The translations under genes and the position numbers were made by a program. Positions 31,241 through 39,745 of a DNA stretch of 64,000 bases are shown here, piece after piece. Source of the stretch: Chloroflexota bacterium (GTDB lineage: Bacteria; Chloroflexota; Dehalococcoidia; Lucifugimonadales; JACPCL1); NCBI GenBank assembly GCA_016179765.1, contig JACPCL010000035.1, positions 1-64,000 of the forward strand. Reading direction: 5' to 3'. The notes below the pieces were generated by a model, which saw nothing but the letters and a program-made list of their open reading frames with translations, had not been told where the DNA came from and ran no database searches. Each line of letters starts with the position of its first letter. Within the stretch, counting starts at the first letter, position 1.

Positions 31241-31423
31241 TTGTCATTCTGAACGAGTCCCGATGTCCCGATGTATCGGGAGGACATCGTGAAGAATCTC
31301 TCCTGTTCTGCCAATTCAACACAGGCCTTTCCCAAAAAGCCGTTGCCCATAGCCCCAGTTCATGAGAGATTCTTCGTAGCGTTCGCCCCGTTGGAATTGG
31401 GGCTCACGCGCTCAGAATGACAA
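31241..31423. repeat. Inverted-end repeat of the 'TTGTCATTCTGA' type
   Basis: This starts TTGTCATTCTGA and ends TCAGAATGACAA, a perfect 12-base inverted repeat, with a second inner pair GAAGAATCTC / GAGATTCTTC. It contains no gene. Similar palindromic repeats are widespread in bacteria. A fragment of the same type lies at 60115-60165. Confidence 0.75.
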
Positions 31424-31503
31424 GCTAAACCCCCTTTTCATCCCTTATGGTGCCAGTGACTACTGGCATGAAGGATTCCAAGCAGTCCATCAAGAGGTCA
31501 GCC

Positions 31504-32610
31504 ATGCAATTCAACATTCTGGTGCTCCCAGGCGACGGCATCGGCCCTGAGGTCATGACCGAGGCCCTCAAGGTGCTGAAGGGTGTTGGCCGCAAGTTCG
31601 GCCACACCTTCAACCTCACCAACGACCTGGTGGGCGGCGCCGCCATTGACGCCTACGGCGTTGCCCTCCGAGACGAAACAGCCCATCAGGCCCGCGCCAG
31701 CCACGCCGTGCTCTTCGGCGCCGTGGGTGGCCCCAAGTGGTCGGACCCCGCAGCCCAGGTCCGCCCGGAGGACGGCCTGCTGGCCCTGCGCAAGAGCATG
31801 GGCGTCTACGCCAACATCCGGCCCGTCAAGTCCTACCCCTTCCTAGTCAACGCCAGCCCCCTCAAGCCTGCGGTGGTAGACGGCGTTGACCTGATTGTGG
31901 TACGGGAGCTGACCGGCGGCCTCTACTACGGCCAGCCCAAGCGCCGCTGGAGCACCCAGCGGGGCCGCCGTGGCGTGGACACCATGAAATACTCCGAGAT
32001 GGAGATTGAGCGCATTCTACGGGTGGGCTTTGAGCTGGCCCGGGGACGCCGCAAGCGCCTCACCTCCGTGGACAAGGCCAACGTCCTGGAGACCTCCCGC
32101 CTGTGGCGGCAGATCGCCATAGAGCTGGCCCCCCAGTACCCCGACGTCACGGTAGACCACCAGCTTGTGGATAGCTGTGCCATGCAGCTTATCCAAAACC
32201 CAAAACAGTTTGACGTGCTGGTCATGGAGAACACCTTCGGCGACATCCTGTCCGACGAGGCCTCGGTCCTCGCCGGCTCCCTGGGCATGTTGCCCTCAGC
32301 CAGCCTGGCGGGCATCCCCGCCGCCCGTAGCCGGCGACGCGCCCGGGGTTTCTACGAGCCGGTCCACGGCACCGCGCCGGACATCGCAGGCCAGGGCAAG
32401 GCCAACCCCATCGCAACCGTGCTCAGCACCGCCATGATGCTCCGCTACTCCCTGGGCCTGCCCAAGGAGGCGCAAGCCGTTGAGCAGGCGGTGGACAGGG
32501 TGCTGGAGGGTGGCCAGCGCACCGCAGACATCGTCGCCCAGGGGGAGCGCCAGGTGACCACCTCCCAGATGGGCAACGCCATTGTGGAGGCGTTGGCTTC
32601 TGCGGCATAG
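31504..32610 (+). CDS. leuB: 3-isopropylmalate dehydrogenase
   Basis: LeuB oxidises and decarboxylates 3-isopropylmalate in leucine synthesis. The 368 residues show 'LPGDGIGPEV', 'VRELTGGLYYG' and 'VMENTFGDILSDEAS', the NAD and Mg sites. ATG 31504 (MQFNILVLPG) follows GAGGT and matches the usual start; the frame is open upstream without a better site. No other leu gene is next to it, while the related citramalate synthase is at 58224. Confidence 0.95.
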   Translation: MQFNILVLPGDGIGPEVMTEALKVLKGVGRKFGHTFNLTNDLVGGAAIDAYGVALRDETAHQARASHAVLFGAVGGPKWSDPAAQVRPEDGLLALRKSMGVYANIRPVKSYPFLVNASPLKPAVVDGVDLIVVRELTGGLYYGQPKRRWSTQRGRRGVDTMKYSEMEIERILRVGFELARGRRKRLTSVDKANVLETSRLWRQIAIELAPQYPDVTVDHQLVDSCAMQLIQNPKQFDVLVMENTFGDILSDEASVLAGSLGMLPSASLAGIPAARSRRRARGFYEPVHGTAPDIAGQGKANPIATVLSTAMMLRYSLGLPKEAQAVEQAVDRVLEGGQRTADIVAQGERQVTTSQMGNAIVEALASAA

Positions 32611-32640
32611 GGATGTTATCCTGGATGTTAGAGGTGAGCC

Positions 32641-32871
32641 ATGAAATATACACGCATTACGGTCAACCCAAACCAGATGGGCGGCCTGCCCTGTATTCGC
32701 GGCATGAGGGTGCCTGTGGCGACGGTGGTGAGTATGGTGGCCGAGGGGATGAGCAAGGAAGAAATCCTCAAAGAGTATCCCTACCTTGAAGCCGAGGATA
32801 TAACGGAGGCGCTACACTTTGCTGCCGAGGCGGTGCGGGAGCGGACGCTCCCATTGCTTACCGCATCATGA
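32641..32871 (+). CDS. DUF433 antitoxin-like protein
   Basis: A 76-residue DUF433 protein with a helix-turn-helix-like fold: 'GLPCIRGMRVPVATVVSMVAEG', given in its two halves, is the family signature. DUF433 proteins commonly act as antitoxins. Its stop overlaps the start of the DUF5615 gene by ATGA, the standard arrangement of this toxin-antitoxin type. Confidence 0.85.
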   Translation: MKYTRITVNPNQMGGLPCIRGMRVPVATVVSMVAEGMSKEEILKEYPYLEAEDITEALHFAAEAVRERTLPLLTAS

Positions 32872-33242
32872 GGTTTCTGGTTGACGCCTCACTGTCTCCT
32901 ACAGTTGCCCGGCTTCTTCACCTTGCGGGGCATGATGCGTTGCATCTCTTGGACTATGGGGCGCTTACAGACTCCGACCCGGACGTCTTACTACGTGCGG
33001 AACAAGAAAGCAGAGTTCTTGTCTCGGCTGACACCGATTTTGGGACGCTGTTGGCGCGGAGCAAGGCAATGGCGCCGTCCGTCATACTATTCCGTGGCGG
33101 GCTTGAACACCTGCCTGCGCTCCAAACCGAACTACTTCTTGCAAACTTGGTTTCCCTACAAATGGATTTGGAGCATGGCAGCATTGTCGTCATAGAACCT
33201 GGGCGAATACGGGTGCGACCTCTACCTCTTCAAGGGAGCTGA
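32868..33242 (+). CDS. DUF5615 PIN-like toxin
   Basis: A 124-residue protein of the DUF5615/Mut7-C PIN-like family. Acidic residues D6 ('MRFLVDASL'), 'LTDSDPDVL' and 'VSADTDFGTLL' form the expected metal-binding set of a putative RNase. It is translationally coupled to the DUF433 antitoxin. No target can be inferred. Confidence 0.85.
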   Translation: MRFLVDASLSPTVARLLHLAGHDALHLLDYGALTDSDPDVLLRAEQESRVLVSADTDFGTLLARSKAMAPSVILFRGGLEHLPALQTELLLANLVSLQMDLEHGSIVVIEPGRIRVRPLPLQGS

Positions 33243-33248
33243 TGCGAG

Positions 33249-34421
33249 TTGCCTCCTCCCCTTCAAGGCATACGCATCGTAGACCTGGCGGGCTACATCG
33301 CCGGGGCGTACACCTCTAGCCTGCTGGCAGACCTGGGCGCCCAGGTGGACAAGGTGGAGTCCTTTGAGGGCGACGCCTTCCGGGGCATCGTCGCAGGGTT
33401 CCAGGCATGGAACCGCGGCAAGCGGGGCATCGTCCTGAACCTGCGGACAACCGAGGGAAAGAAGGCGCTCTATCGCATGGTGGGGCGGGCCGACGTGGTG
33501 GTGGAGAACTACCGCCACGGCGTCGCCCAACGTCTGGGGGCCGACTACGAGACGTTGCGCGAGGTGAACCCCCGCATCATCTACTGCACCGTCACCGCCT
33601 ACGGCACGCGCGGCCCCTTCGCCGGCGTCCCCGGCTTTGACCCCCTGTTCCAGGCCCAGAGCGGCGCCATGGCCTACCAGGCCGGCCCCGACAACCCACC
33701 CGTCTTCCTGCGCGTCGCCATCTCCGACTACGCCGCCTCCCTCCTCGCCGCCTGGGGCATCGTCCTGGCCCTCTACCACCGCCGGCGCACCGGCCAGGGG
33801 CAGCGGGTGGAGACGTGCCTGATGAACTCCGTCGTCGCCGTGCAGGCAGGGGAGTTCCTCTTCCAGAACGGCTCCCCCTGGACCTCTCCGCGGGCTGCGG
33901 GGGAGCCAGCCTTCCCCGGTCAGGCCCTGGGTGTAGACTCCACGCACCGCCTGTACCGCACCCTGGACGCCTGGCTCTACCTGGCCTGCGACACGCCGGC
34001 CCAGTGGCAAAGGCTGTGCGTGGCCCTGGACAGGAGTGACCTGGCCCCCCTTTGGCCAGAGGACGGCCAGGTACAGGAGGAGGCCATCGCCGCAGCCCTG
34101 GCCTCAATACTGACGCAAAACACCGCGGACCATTGGATACGCCTCATGAGGGAAGCAGACCTGAAGGCAGCCCCACTTGTAACTACCCAGGAACTCGCCC
34201 GCAGCGCGGAGCTGAAAGCGTGGGGCCTGAGCTTTGAGGTGGAATCGCCGGAGTACGGGCAGTTGCGCCAGGGCGCGCCGCCCTTCGCCTTCTCAGACAC
34301 GCCCCCCGCCGTGCAGCGCCCGGCCCCTATGCTTGGCCAGCACACCGAAGAGATCCTCCAGGAGCTGGGCTACTCGTCAGACCAGGTCAGGAGCCTGCGC
34401 CAAGGGCGTGTGATACCCTAG
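33249..34421 (+). CDS. CaiB/BaiF family CoA-transferase (copy 1)
   Basis: A 390-residue class III CoA-transferase, which moves CoA between carboxylic acids through an aspartyl-CoA intermediate. 'IRIVDLAGYIAGAYTSSLLADLGAQV' opens the fold (residues 8 on). The catalytic Asp aligned with D169 of formyl-CoA transferase is present in 'AISDYAAS', 22 residues before 'TGQGQ'. Start is a TTG seven bases after the toxin stop, with GGGAG a little far upstream. The TAG stop coincides with the left end of repeat copy D. Substrate unknown. Confidence 0.88.
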   Translation: MPPPLQGIRIVDLAGYIAGAYTSSLLADLGAQVDKVESFEGDAFRGIVAGFQAWNRGKRGIVLNLRTTEGKKALYRMVGRADVVVENYRHGVAQRLGADYETLREVNPRIIYCTVTAYGTRGPFAGVPGFDPLFQAQSGAMAYQAGPDNPPVFLRVAISDYAASLLAAWGIVLALYHRRRTGQGQRVETCLMNSVVAVQAGEFLFQNGSPWTSPRAAGEPAFPGQALGVDSTHRLYRTLDAWLYLACDTPAQWQRLCVALDRSDLAPLWPEDGQVQEEAIAAALASILTQNTADHWIRLMREADLKAAPLVTTQELARSAELKAWGLSFEVESPEYGQLRQGAPPFAFSDTPPAVQRPAPMLGQHTEEILQELGYSSDQVRSLRQGRVIP

Positions 34422-34580
34422 CAGGCTGCGGAGGAAAGGGGAGTGCAGAGGGGCTTTGCCCCTCTGCCGGTCCGCCTGCGGCGGATGGGGGTGTCCCCCA
34501 GATACAATTCTTCCCTCTTCCCTTCAGGGAAGGGGGTTAGGTCAAAAGAACTTTTAGAGCAAGGCCGTAGGAAGGGCAGA
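34419..34580. repeat. Dispersed inverted-end repeat, copy D
   Basis: The left end TAGCAGGCTGCGGAGGAAA begins at the stop codon of CoA-transferase copy 1. It is followed by AGGGGCTTTGCCCCT and GGGGGTGTCCCCC hairpins. The right part ('AGGTCAAAAGAACTT...GCAAGGCCG') differs from copies A and B but matches copy E. Confidence 0.65.
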
Positions 34581-34594
34581 GGAGCTAGCACTGG

Positions 34595-35854
34595 ATGGCC
34601 AACGAGAAGACGGGCCCAAGGCTACTGAGCCCCTACAGGGTCTTGGACCTCTCTCTGGGCACGGAGATTATTGGCGCCAAAATCCTCGGCGACCTGGGCG
34701 CCGACGTGGTCTCCGTGGAGCCGCCCCAGGGCAGCCCGGTCCGCCGCATGGCCCCCTTCTATGCTGGCGCCCCCCACCAAGAACGGAGCCTGTGGTGGTG
34801 GGCCTACGCCGCTGGACGCCGCAGCGTCACCCTGGACATCCGCACCGCCGATGGCCAGGCCCTCCTGAAGCGCCTTGCCGCCGCCTCCGACTTCCTCTTT
34901 GAGTCGTACCCGCCCAGCTACCTATCGGGCCTCGGCCTAGGTTATGACGACCTGCGCCAGGCCAACCCTCGCCTGATCCTCGTCGGGATGACCCCCTTCG
35001 GCCAGAGTGGCCCCTACGCCAGCTACCTGGGGCCAGACCTGGTGGGCATGGCCACGGGCGGCTTCATGCACCTGACCGGCGACCCGGACCTGCCGCCGGT
35101 GCGGGTCACGCTGCCCCAGTTTGGCCTGCACATGGGAGCCTCGGGTGCTGCCGGCGCCATGATTGCCCACCACTACCGCCTCCTGAGCGGCCAGGGGCAA
35201 CAGGTGGACGTCTCTGGACAGGAGGCGGTGGCCCGTACCCTCTCCCATGCACCCTCCTTCTGGGACCTGAGCAAGATCAACCTGAGCCGCCAGGGGGTGT
35301 ATCGCCCCGGCCTGAGCGGCGGACGCTCCCGCACCACCTGGGAGTGCAAAGACGGCTACGTCAACTTCTCCCTCGCCTCTGGGCCTCTGGGCGGGGGCAC
35401 CAATAGCCTGGTGCAGTGGATGGAGGCGGAAGGCTTCCACGACGAGTTCCTGCATTCAGCAGACTGGACGCGGGTGGACTCCAACGAGGAGGCCGGGCAG
35501 GAGGCAATGACACGCGCCGTCCAGCCCATCCAGCACTTCTTTGCAGCCCATACAAAAGAGGATCTGTACAACGGCGCCGTGGCGAGGCGGATCATGCTCT
35601 TCCCCGTGAACACCGCCAAGGACATCCGTGAAGAGGTACAAGTTGCGGCCCGGAGCTACTTTGCACCCATCCGTCACGAAGCCGAAGGCGCCGCCTTTGA
35701 CTACCCTGGCGCCTTTATCCGCTCCAGCGAGTCGGCCATTGGCCCCTGGCGGCGCGCACCTTACCTGGGAGAGCACAACCAGGAGGTGTACGTAGAGGAG
35801 CTGGGGCTGAGCAAAAGCGATGTGGTGATTCTGAGGCAAGCCGGAGTGATATGA
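34595..35854 (+). CDS. CaiB/BaiF family CoA-transferase (copy 2, lacks catalytic Asp)
   Basis: A 419-residue class III CoA-transferase fold ('YRVLDLSLGTEIIGAKILGD', 'GQGQQVDVSGQEAV'). The position 22 residues before the Gly of 'SGQGQ', where the family has its catalytic Asp, is Gly ('LPQFGLHMG'). It may therefore be a non-catalytic partner of another copy or use other chemistry. ATG 34595 has GAGGAG upstream. A pterin dehydratase gene follows at once. Confidence 0.85.
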   Translation: MANEKTGPRLLSPYRVLDLSLGTEIIGAKILGDLGADVVSVEPPQGSPVRRMAPFYAGAPHQERSLWWWAYAAGRRSVTLDIRTADGQALLKRLAAASDFLFESYPPSYLSGLGLGYDDLRQANPRLILVGMTPFGQSGPYASYLGPDLVGMATGGFMHLTGDPDLPPVRVTLPQFGLHMGASGAAGAMIAHHYRLLSGQGQQVDVSGQEAVARTLSHAPSFWDLSKINLSRQGVYRPGLSGGRSRTTWECKDGYVNFSLASGPLGGGTNSLVQWMEAEGFHDEFLHSADWTRVDSNEEAGQEAMTRAVQPIQHFFAAHTKEDLYNGAVARRIMLFPVNTAKDIREEVQVAARSYFAPIRHEAEGAAFDYPGAFIRSSESAIGPWRRAPYLGEHNQEVYVEELGLSKSDVVILRQAGVI

Positions 35855-35855
35855 A

Positions 35856-36200
35856 ATGACGCAGCCCCTTACTCAACTCAAATGCGAGCCCTGCCGGGGA
35901 GACACGCCCCCATTCACGCCAGAGCAGACCGCCCTGTACCTGCCCTACGTTTCCGGCCAGTGGCAGCTTGTGGAGAACGTGAAGCTGCGGCGCACGTTCA
36001 GGTGGCGCAGCTTCCTGCGCTCCATGCTCTTCGTGAACGCGCTGGCTTATCTCGCGGAGCAAGAAGGCCACCACCCGGACGTGCTCATCAACTACACCCG
36101 CGTGACGGTGGAGCTGACCACCCACGCCATCCAGGGCCTCTCCCGCAACGACTTCATCATGGCCGCCAAAATAGACCAGATGGCTCCTCAGGAGGGGTGA
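35856..36200 (+). CDS. 4a-hydroxytetrahydrobiopterin dehydratase
   Basis: A 114-residue pterin-4a-carbinolamine dehydratase (PCD/PhhB) that recycles the pterin cofactor after aromatic hydroxylation. The signature 'EGHHPDVLINYTRVTVEL' and 'THAIQGLSRNDFIMA' are clear. It starts one base after the stop of CoA-transferase copy 2. No aromatic amino-acid hydroxylase is in the window, so its role here is unclear; some homologues act in molybdopterin metabolism. Confidence 0.9.
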   Translation: MTQPLTQLKCEPCRGDTPPFTPEQTALYLPYVSGQWQLVENVKLRRTFRWRSFLRSMLFVNALAYLAEQEGHHPDVLINYTRVTVELTTHAIQGLSRNDFIMAAKIDQMAPQEG

Positions 36201-36211
36201 AGGGGAGAAAA

Positions 36212-36350
36212 CGATAGGTCTGGAAGGTGCAGGGAACGTCAGTTCCCGCTGGGGGTCTGGGGGCGTCCCCCAGATTCAAAATCCCCCCTTCCGTGCTAGG
36301 GAAGGGGGCCAGCGGGTTAGGTCAAAAGGACTTGTGCGGCAAGGCCGGGA
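36212..36350. repeat. Dispersed repeat, copy E
   Basis: This holds GGGAACGTCAGTTCCC, the core GGGGGTCTGGGGGCGTCCCC, and a right part 'AGGTCAAAAGGACTT...GCAAGGCCG' nearly the same as copy D. The inverted ends are not well preserved. Confidence 0.6.
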
Positions 36351-36379
36351 GAGGGGACAACAAGGGAGAAGGCAAACCC

Positions 36380-37600
36380 ATGACAACCACAAGCACAGCC
36401 TTTGAGGGCCTCAAAGTCCTGGACTTCTGCTGGGTGGCCATTGGCCCCATGACCACACGCTACCTGGCAGACCATGGCGCTACCGTCGTGCGCGTGGAGT
36501 CCAGCCACCGCATAGAGAGCCTGCGGCGCGCCGGCCCCTTCGCCGGCGGCGTGCAAGGCGTCAACCGCAGCGGCTACTACGCCAACTACAACGGCAACAA
36601 GTACGGCGTCACGCTGAACATGGCCCTGCTTAGGGCGCGGGAGCTGGTGAAGCGCCTCGTCGCCTGGGCCGACGTGGTGACGGAGAATTTCACTCCTGGC
36701 ACCATGGAGGAGTGGGGCCTGGGGTACGAGGAGCTACGCGCCATCAACCCCGGCGTTATCCTGTTCAGCGCCTCCATGCTGGGACGCGGCGGCCCCAGAG
36801 AGCGGCAGCCGGGCTTCGGGCCGGTGCTAGGCTCCCTGGCCGGCTTCGTGAACCTGACCGGCTGGCCCGACCGCTCCCCCGTTCCCCCCTACGGCGCATA
36901 CACTGACTTCTTCCTGCCCCGCTTCGCTATCTCCGCCATCGTGGCGGCCCTGGACTACCGACAGCGCACCGGCAAGGGGCAGCACCTGGATATGTCTCAG
37001 CTTGAGGCCTCGGTGCAATTCATTGCACCGGCCATCCTGGACTACACCGCCAACGGCCACATCATGACGCGGGATGGCAACCGCTCCCCAAGCCTCGCAC
37101 CCCACAACGTCTACCCCTGCAAAGGCGACGACCGTTGGTGCGCCATCGTCGTACAGACCGACCAGGAGTGGGAGACGCTGTGCCGCGCCATGGGCAATCC
37201 CGCCTGGTGCAGCGAGGAGCGCTTCTCCACCGCCCTGGCCCGCAAGGCCCACGAGGGGGAGCTTGACCAGCGCATCACCGAATGGACCGCCGGCTATGAG
37301 GCGCGGGATCTGATGGGCAGGTTGCAAGAGGCCGGTGTGCCCGCCGGCGAAGTGGAACGCCCCGAGGACCTGTTCAGCGACCCGCAACTCGCTCACAGGG
37401 AGCACTTCGTCTACAAAGAGCAGCAAGAATTGGGGCGGCACGCCTTTGACTCCACGGAGTTCCGTCTATCGGAGTCGCCTGCCCAGTACAAAACCCCTGC
37501 GCCACTCCTGGGAGAGCACACCAAACACGTCTTGAAAGCCATCCTGGAGCTGTCGGATCAGGAGATTGCGGCGCTGGCAATGGAGGGTGTGCTGGAGTAG
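36380..37600 (+). CDS. CaiB/BaiF family CoA-transferase (copy 3)
   Basis: A 406-residue class III CoA-transferase with 'LKVLDFCWVAIGPMTTRYLADHG' at the N-terminus and the catalytic Asp in 'AYTDFFLPRF', placed 22 residues before 'TGKGQ'. ATG 36380 has GGGAGAAGG upstream. The frame is open further 5' but runs into repeat copy E. An MFS carrier starts 11 bases after the stop, which suggests that it imports the acid whose CoA ester is formed. Confidence 0.88.
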   Translation: MTTTSTAFEGLKVLDFCWVAIGPMTTRYLADHGATVVRVESSHRIESLRRAGPFAGGVQGVNRSGYYANYNGNKYGVTLNMALLRARELVKRLVAWADVVTENFTPGTMEEWGLGYEELRAINPGVILFSASMLGRGGPRERQPGFGPVLGSLAGFVNLTGWPDRSPVPPYGAYTDFFLPRFAISAIVAALDYRQRTGKGQHLDMSQLEASVQFIAPAILDYTANGHIMTRDGNRSPSLAPHNVYPCKGDDRWCAIVVQTDQEWETLCRAMGNPAWCSEERFSTALARKAHEGELDQRITEWTAGYEARDLMGRLQEAGVPAGEVERPEDLFSDPQLAHREHFVYKEQQELGRHAFDSTEFRLSESPAQYKTPAPLLGEHTKHVLKAILELSDQEIAALAMEGVLE

Positions 37601-37611
37601 CATACTTGACT

Positions 37612-38889
37612 ATGCCAGTAATCACGCAACCCCTCCCACTCATCCGAAGGCAACGCTTCTACTACGGCTGGGTCATCGTGGCCACGGTGGCCTTGGCCAG
37701 CTTTTCCCAATCGGCCGGCACCCACCCGGTACTGAGCGTCCTGCTAGGCCCTATCACCAGCGAGTTCGGATGGTCCCGTACACTCTTCACCGGGGCCGTC
37801 ACCGTGGGCACCCTGGCAGGGGCAGTGGCGGCCCTCTTTGTCGGCAGGGTGATAGACCGCTTGGGAGGCCGCTGGATCCTCACCGCGTCTCTTTTCCTAC
37901 TCGGCCTGAGCTTTGTGTTGATGGCCTTTATCACCGCCATCTGGCAGCTCTACTTCCTGCAAATCATGGGGCGCATGCTCACCATGGGGGTGGTGGTCCT
38001 GGCCCTTCAGGTCGCGGTGCCCAAGTGGTTTATTGCCAAGCGCGGCCTGGCGGTAGCCCTCGCAGGCTTGGGAGGGATGGCCGGCAACACGGTGACGCCC
38101 CTGTACGTGCAGTGGGTAATCAACGTCGCGGACTGGCGTTTGGCCACCTTTGTGGCCGGGGTGGTAATCTGGGTAGTGTCGGTGCTGCCCGTGGCCTTCT
38201 TCATGCGCCGGCAACCAGAGGACATAGGCCTGTTGCCCGATGGGGCAGAGTCAGAGGCAGGCGTGACGCGCGAGGGAAGGGTAGCGGCCACAAGGGCCGA
38301 AGTCTCTTTCACCCTTGCCCAGGTGGTGCGCTTTCCCGCCTTCTATTTGCTGGCGGCGGCCTTTGTCCTGATGTTCATGGTCATGCCAGGCACGATCTTC
38401 CACCTGCTCCCGTACCTCACGGATAAGGGGCTTGCCCCGGGCCAGGGAGTATGGGTGCTAGCCACCTGGTCAGCGGCGGGGGCGGCAGGAGCGCTCCTTG
38501 CAGGACTTCTGGCCCCTCACATCGGCATCCGCCGCACACTCGCCGGCGCCTTCACGTTCATGGCCCTGGGCCTGGGCTTCCTACTGGCAGTCAACTCCTT
38601 CCCCCTGGGCCTCCTGTGGGGCCTGTACATGGGAGTCCTCGTCGGAGGCATCTTCAGCACCCTGTATCAGGTGACCTTTGCCGACTACTTCGGACGGGAG
38701 TCCCTGGGGAGAATCAACGGGGTTATCTGGCCCGCGCAAATGGTGAGCAATGCAGCGGGGCCACTGGTGGCCGCCGTCGCCTATGACATAACGGGCAGCT
38801 ACACGGCCATCTTCACCCTGTTCGGCCTGCTGGTGCTGGCCTGCGCAACCCTCACCTTCTTTGCCAGGCCGCCGAGAAGAGAGGTCTAA
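37612..38889 (+). CDS. MFS transporter (OFA/monocarboxylate-like)
   Basis: A 425-residue 12-helix carrier with 'FYYGWVIVATVALASFSQSA' at the first helix and 'GRVIDRLGGRW' in loop 2-3, like the carrier at 15620. It is probably co-transcribed with CoA-transferase copy 3. Substrate most likely a carboxylic acid, by family and context only. I chose ATG 37612 rather than TTG 37606. Confidence 0.88.
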   Translation: MPVITQPLPLIRRQRFYYGWVIVATVALASFSQSAGTHPVLSVLLGPITSEFGWSRTLFTGAVTVGTLAGAVAALFVGRVIDRLGGRWILTASLFLLGLSFVLMAFITAIWQLYFLQIMGRMLTMGVVVLALQVAVPKWFIAKRGLAVALAGLGGMAGNTVTPLYVQWVINVADWRLATFVAGVVIWVVSVLPVAFFMRRQPEDIGLLPDGAESEAGVTREGRVAATRAEVSFTLAQVVRFPAFYLLAAAFVLMFMVMPGTIFHLLPYLTDKGLAPGQGVWVLATWSAAGAAGALLAGLLAPHIGIRRTLAGAFTFMALGLGFLLAVNSFPLGLLWGLYMGVLVGGIFSTLYQVTFADYFGRESLGRINGVIWPAQMVSNAAGPLVAAVAYDITGSYTAIFTLFGLLVLACATLTFFARPPRREV

Positions 38890-38906
38890 CCGCTATCAAC
38901 AAAGCA

Positions 38907-38933
38907 GAAGGCCCGCCTGCTAAGCGGGCCTTC
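38907..38933. terminator. Hairpin terminator between MFS and mazF-like genes
   Basis: A perfect 10-bp stem GAAGGCCCGC / GCGGGCCTTC with a seven-base loop lies between convergent genes. It is followed by a short T-rich stretch and can serve both directions. Confidence 0.75.
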
Positions 38934-38938
38934 CCTCG

Positions 38939-39307
38939 TTAATCCAACTCTAAGTGGTATTTGATAGCCTGTTTGACCTGGGCATAAAGGGACTCTGGCA
39001 AAGGGCCTCTAAACCGCACGAGCCTTCTTTTGTCCACAGTCCTTATCTGGTTGGCCTTCACCCGTGAATCGCTTGTCAGTCCCTCCACCCCTCTTGGGAT
39101 AAGGGCCTCAAAGGGATAAATTTTTCGGGCTGGTTGACCCGTGAGAGGAAGCACAGTCACAGTATCGGAGAACTCATTATTACTATCGTTTGATACTACT
39201 AAAGCTGGCCCTGGTCTTCCGGTCACGGAGTTTCCAGTCTCAGAACCAACCACGGGTTCAAGGTTTACGTCGTAGATGTCTCCGTAGTGGGGAAAGTCTC
39301 TGTCCAA
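38939..39307 (-). CDS. MazF/PemK-type toxin
   Basis: A 122-residue mRNA-interferase-like toxin: 'HYGDIYDVNLEP', 'GRPGPALVVSNDSNN' and 'VKANQIRTVDKRRL' are the family blocks. The start is a TTG at 39307, six bases after AAAGGAG; the frame is open further upstream into the antitoxin gene, but no good site is seen there. The rare TTG start may keep toxin below antitoxin. It lies 25 bases after the antitoxin. Confidence 0.87.
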   Translation of the reverse strand: MDRDFPHYGDIYDVNLEPVVGSETGNSVTGRPGPALVVSNDSNNEFSDTVTVLPLTGQPARKIYPFEALIPRGVEGLTSDSRVKANQIRTVDKRRLVRFRGPLPESLYAQVKQAIKYHLELD

Positions 39308-39332
39308 ATCCTGCTCCTTTCTCTTTTCACAT

Positions 39333-39569
39333 TTATCTCCAGTTCGCAAGAGTAGCAACTTCCCATGCCTGGTTCACTTCATGATCCTCTTCTCGCCTGG
39401 CTTGATATCCCTCAACGAGAAGCTGCTTGAACTGTTGGCGTTCTAGTTGATCAAGCCTTACCTTGATGGCCTCAGCGACAAAGGCGCTGCGAGTCCGCTC
39501 AAGAACGCTTTGCCGGAGTCGCTGAGACACTTCTTCAGGTAGAGTGAAGTTAACCCGCACAGTACTCAT
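39333..39569 (-). CDS. Ribbon-helix-helix antitoxin
   Basis: A 78-residue protein beginning 'MSTVRVNFTLPEEVSQRLRQ', a ribbon-helix-helix DNA-binding domain, followed by a charged helix that would bind the toxin. It should repress its own promoter at 39666-39695. ATG 39569 with GGTGG upstream is chosen. It is AT-richer than its neighbours, as is common for mobile toxin-antitoxin modules. Confidence 0.85.
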   Translation of the reverse strand: MSTVRVNFTLPEEVSQRLRQSVLERTRSAFVAEAIKVRLDQLERQQFKQLLVEGYQARREEDHEVNQAWEVATLANWR

Positions 39570-39665
39570 GTTTACACCACCGTTATCAAAAATCACAACA
39601 CATCTTTGCGCTTCCTCACTTAGGTCAATCCATGTTTCACCCCCTTATGCGAAGATCACAAACAC

Positions 39666-39695
39666 AGTATACTACATACACACTCAGAGTGTCAA
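39666..39695 (-). promoter_or_regulatory. Promoter and operator of the MazEF-like module
   Basis: On the minus strand TTGACA (39695-39690), an 18-base spacer and TATACT (39671-39666) form a near-consensus promoter. The perfect palindrome ACACTC-A-GAGTGT (39680-39692) overlaps the -35 box and spacer, where a ribbon-helix-helix repressor would block polymerase. Confidence 0.75.
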
Positions 39696-39712
39696 GACGG
39701 CTGGAAATAACG

Positions 39713-39731
39713 TGTGTATTATTTATACACA
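39713..39731. promoter_or_regulatory. Second inverted repeat upstream of the MazEF-like promoter
   Basis: TGTGTA-ttattta-TACACA lies about 20 bases upstream of the -35 box and shares the GTGTGTA sequence found in the promoter spacer. It may be a second operator for cooperative binding. Confidence 0.5.
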
Positions 39732-39745
39732 TAACCAGTGGGGCC

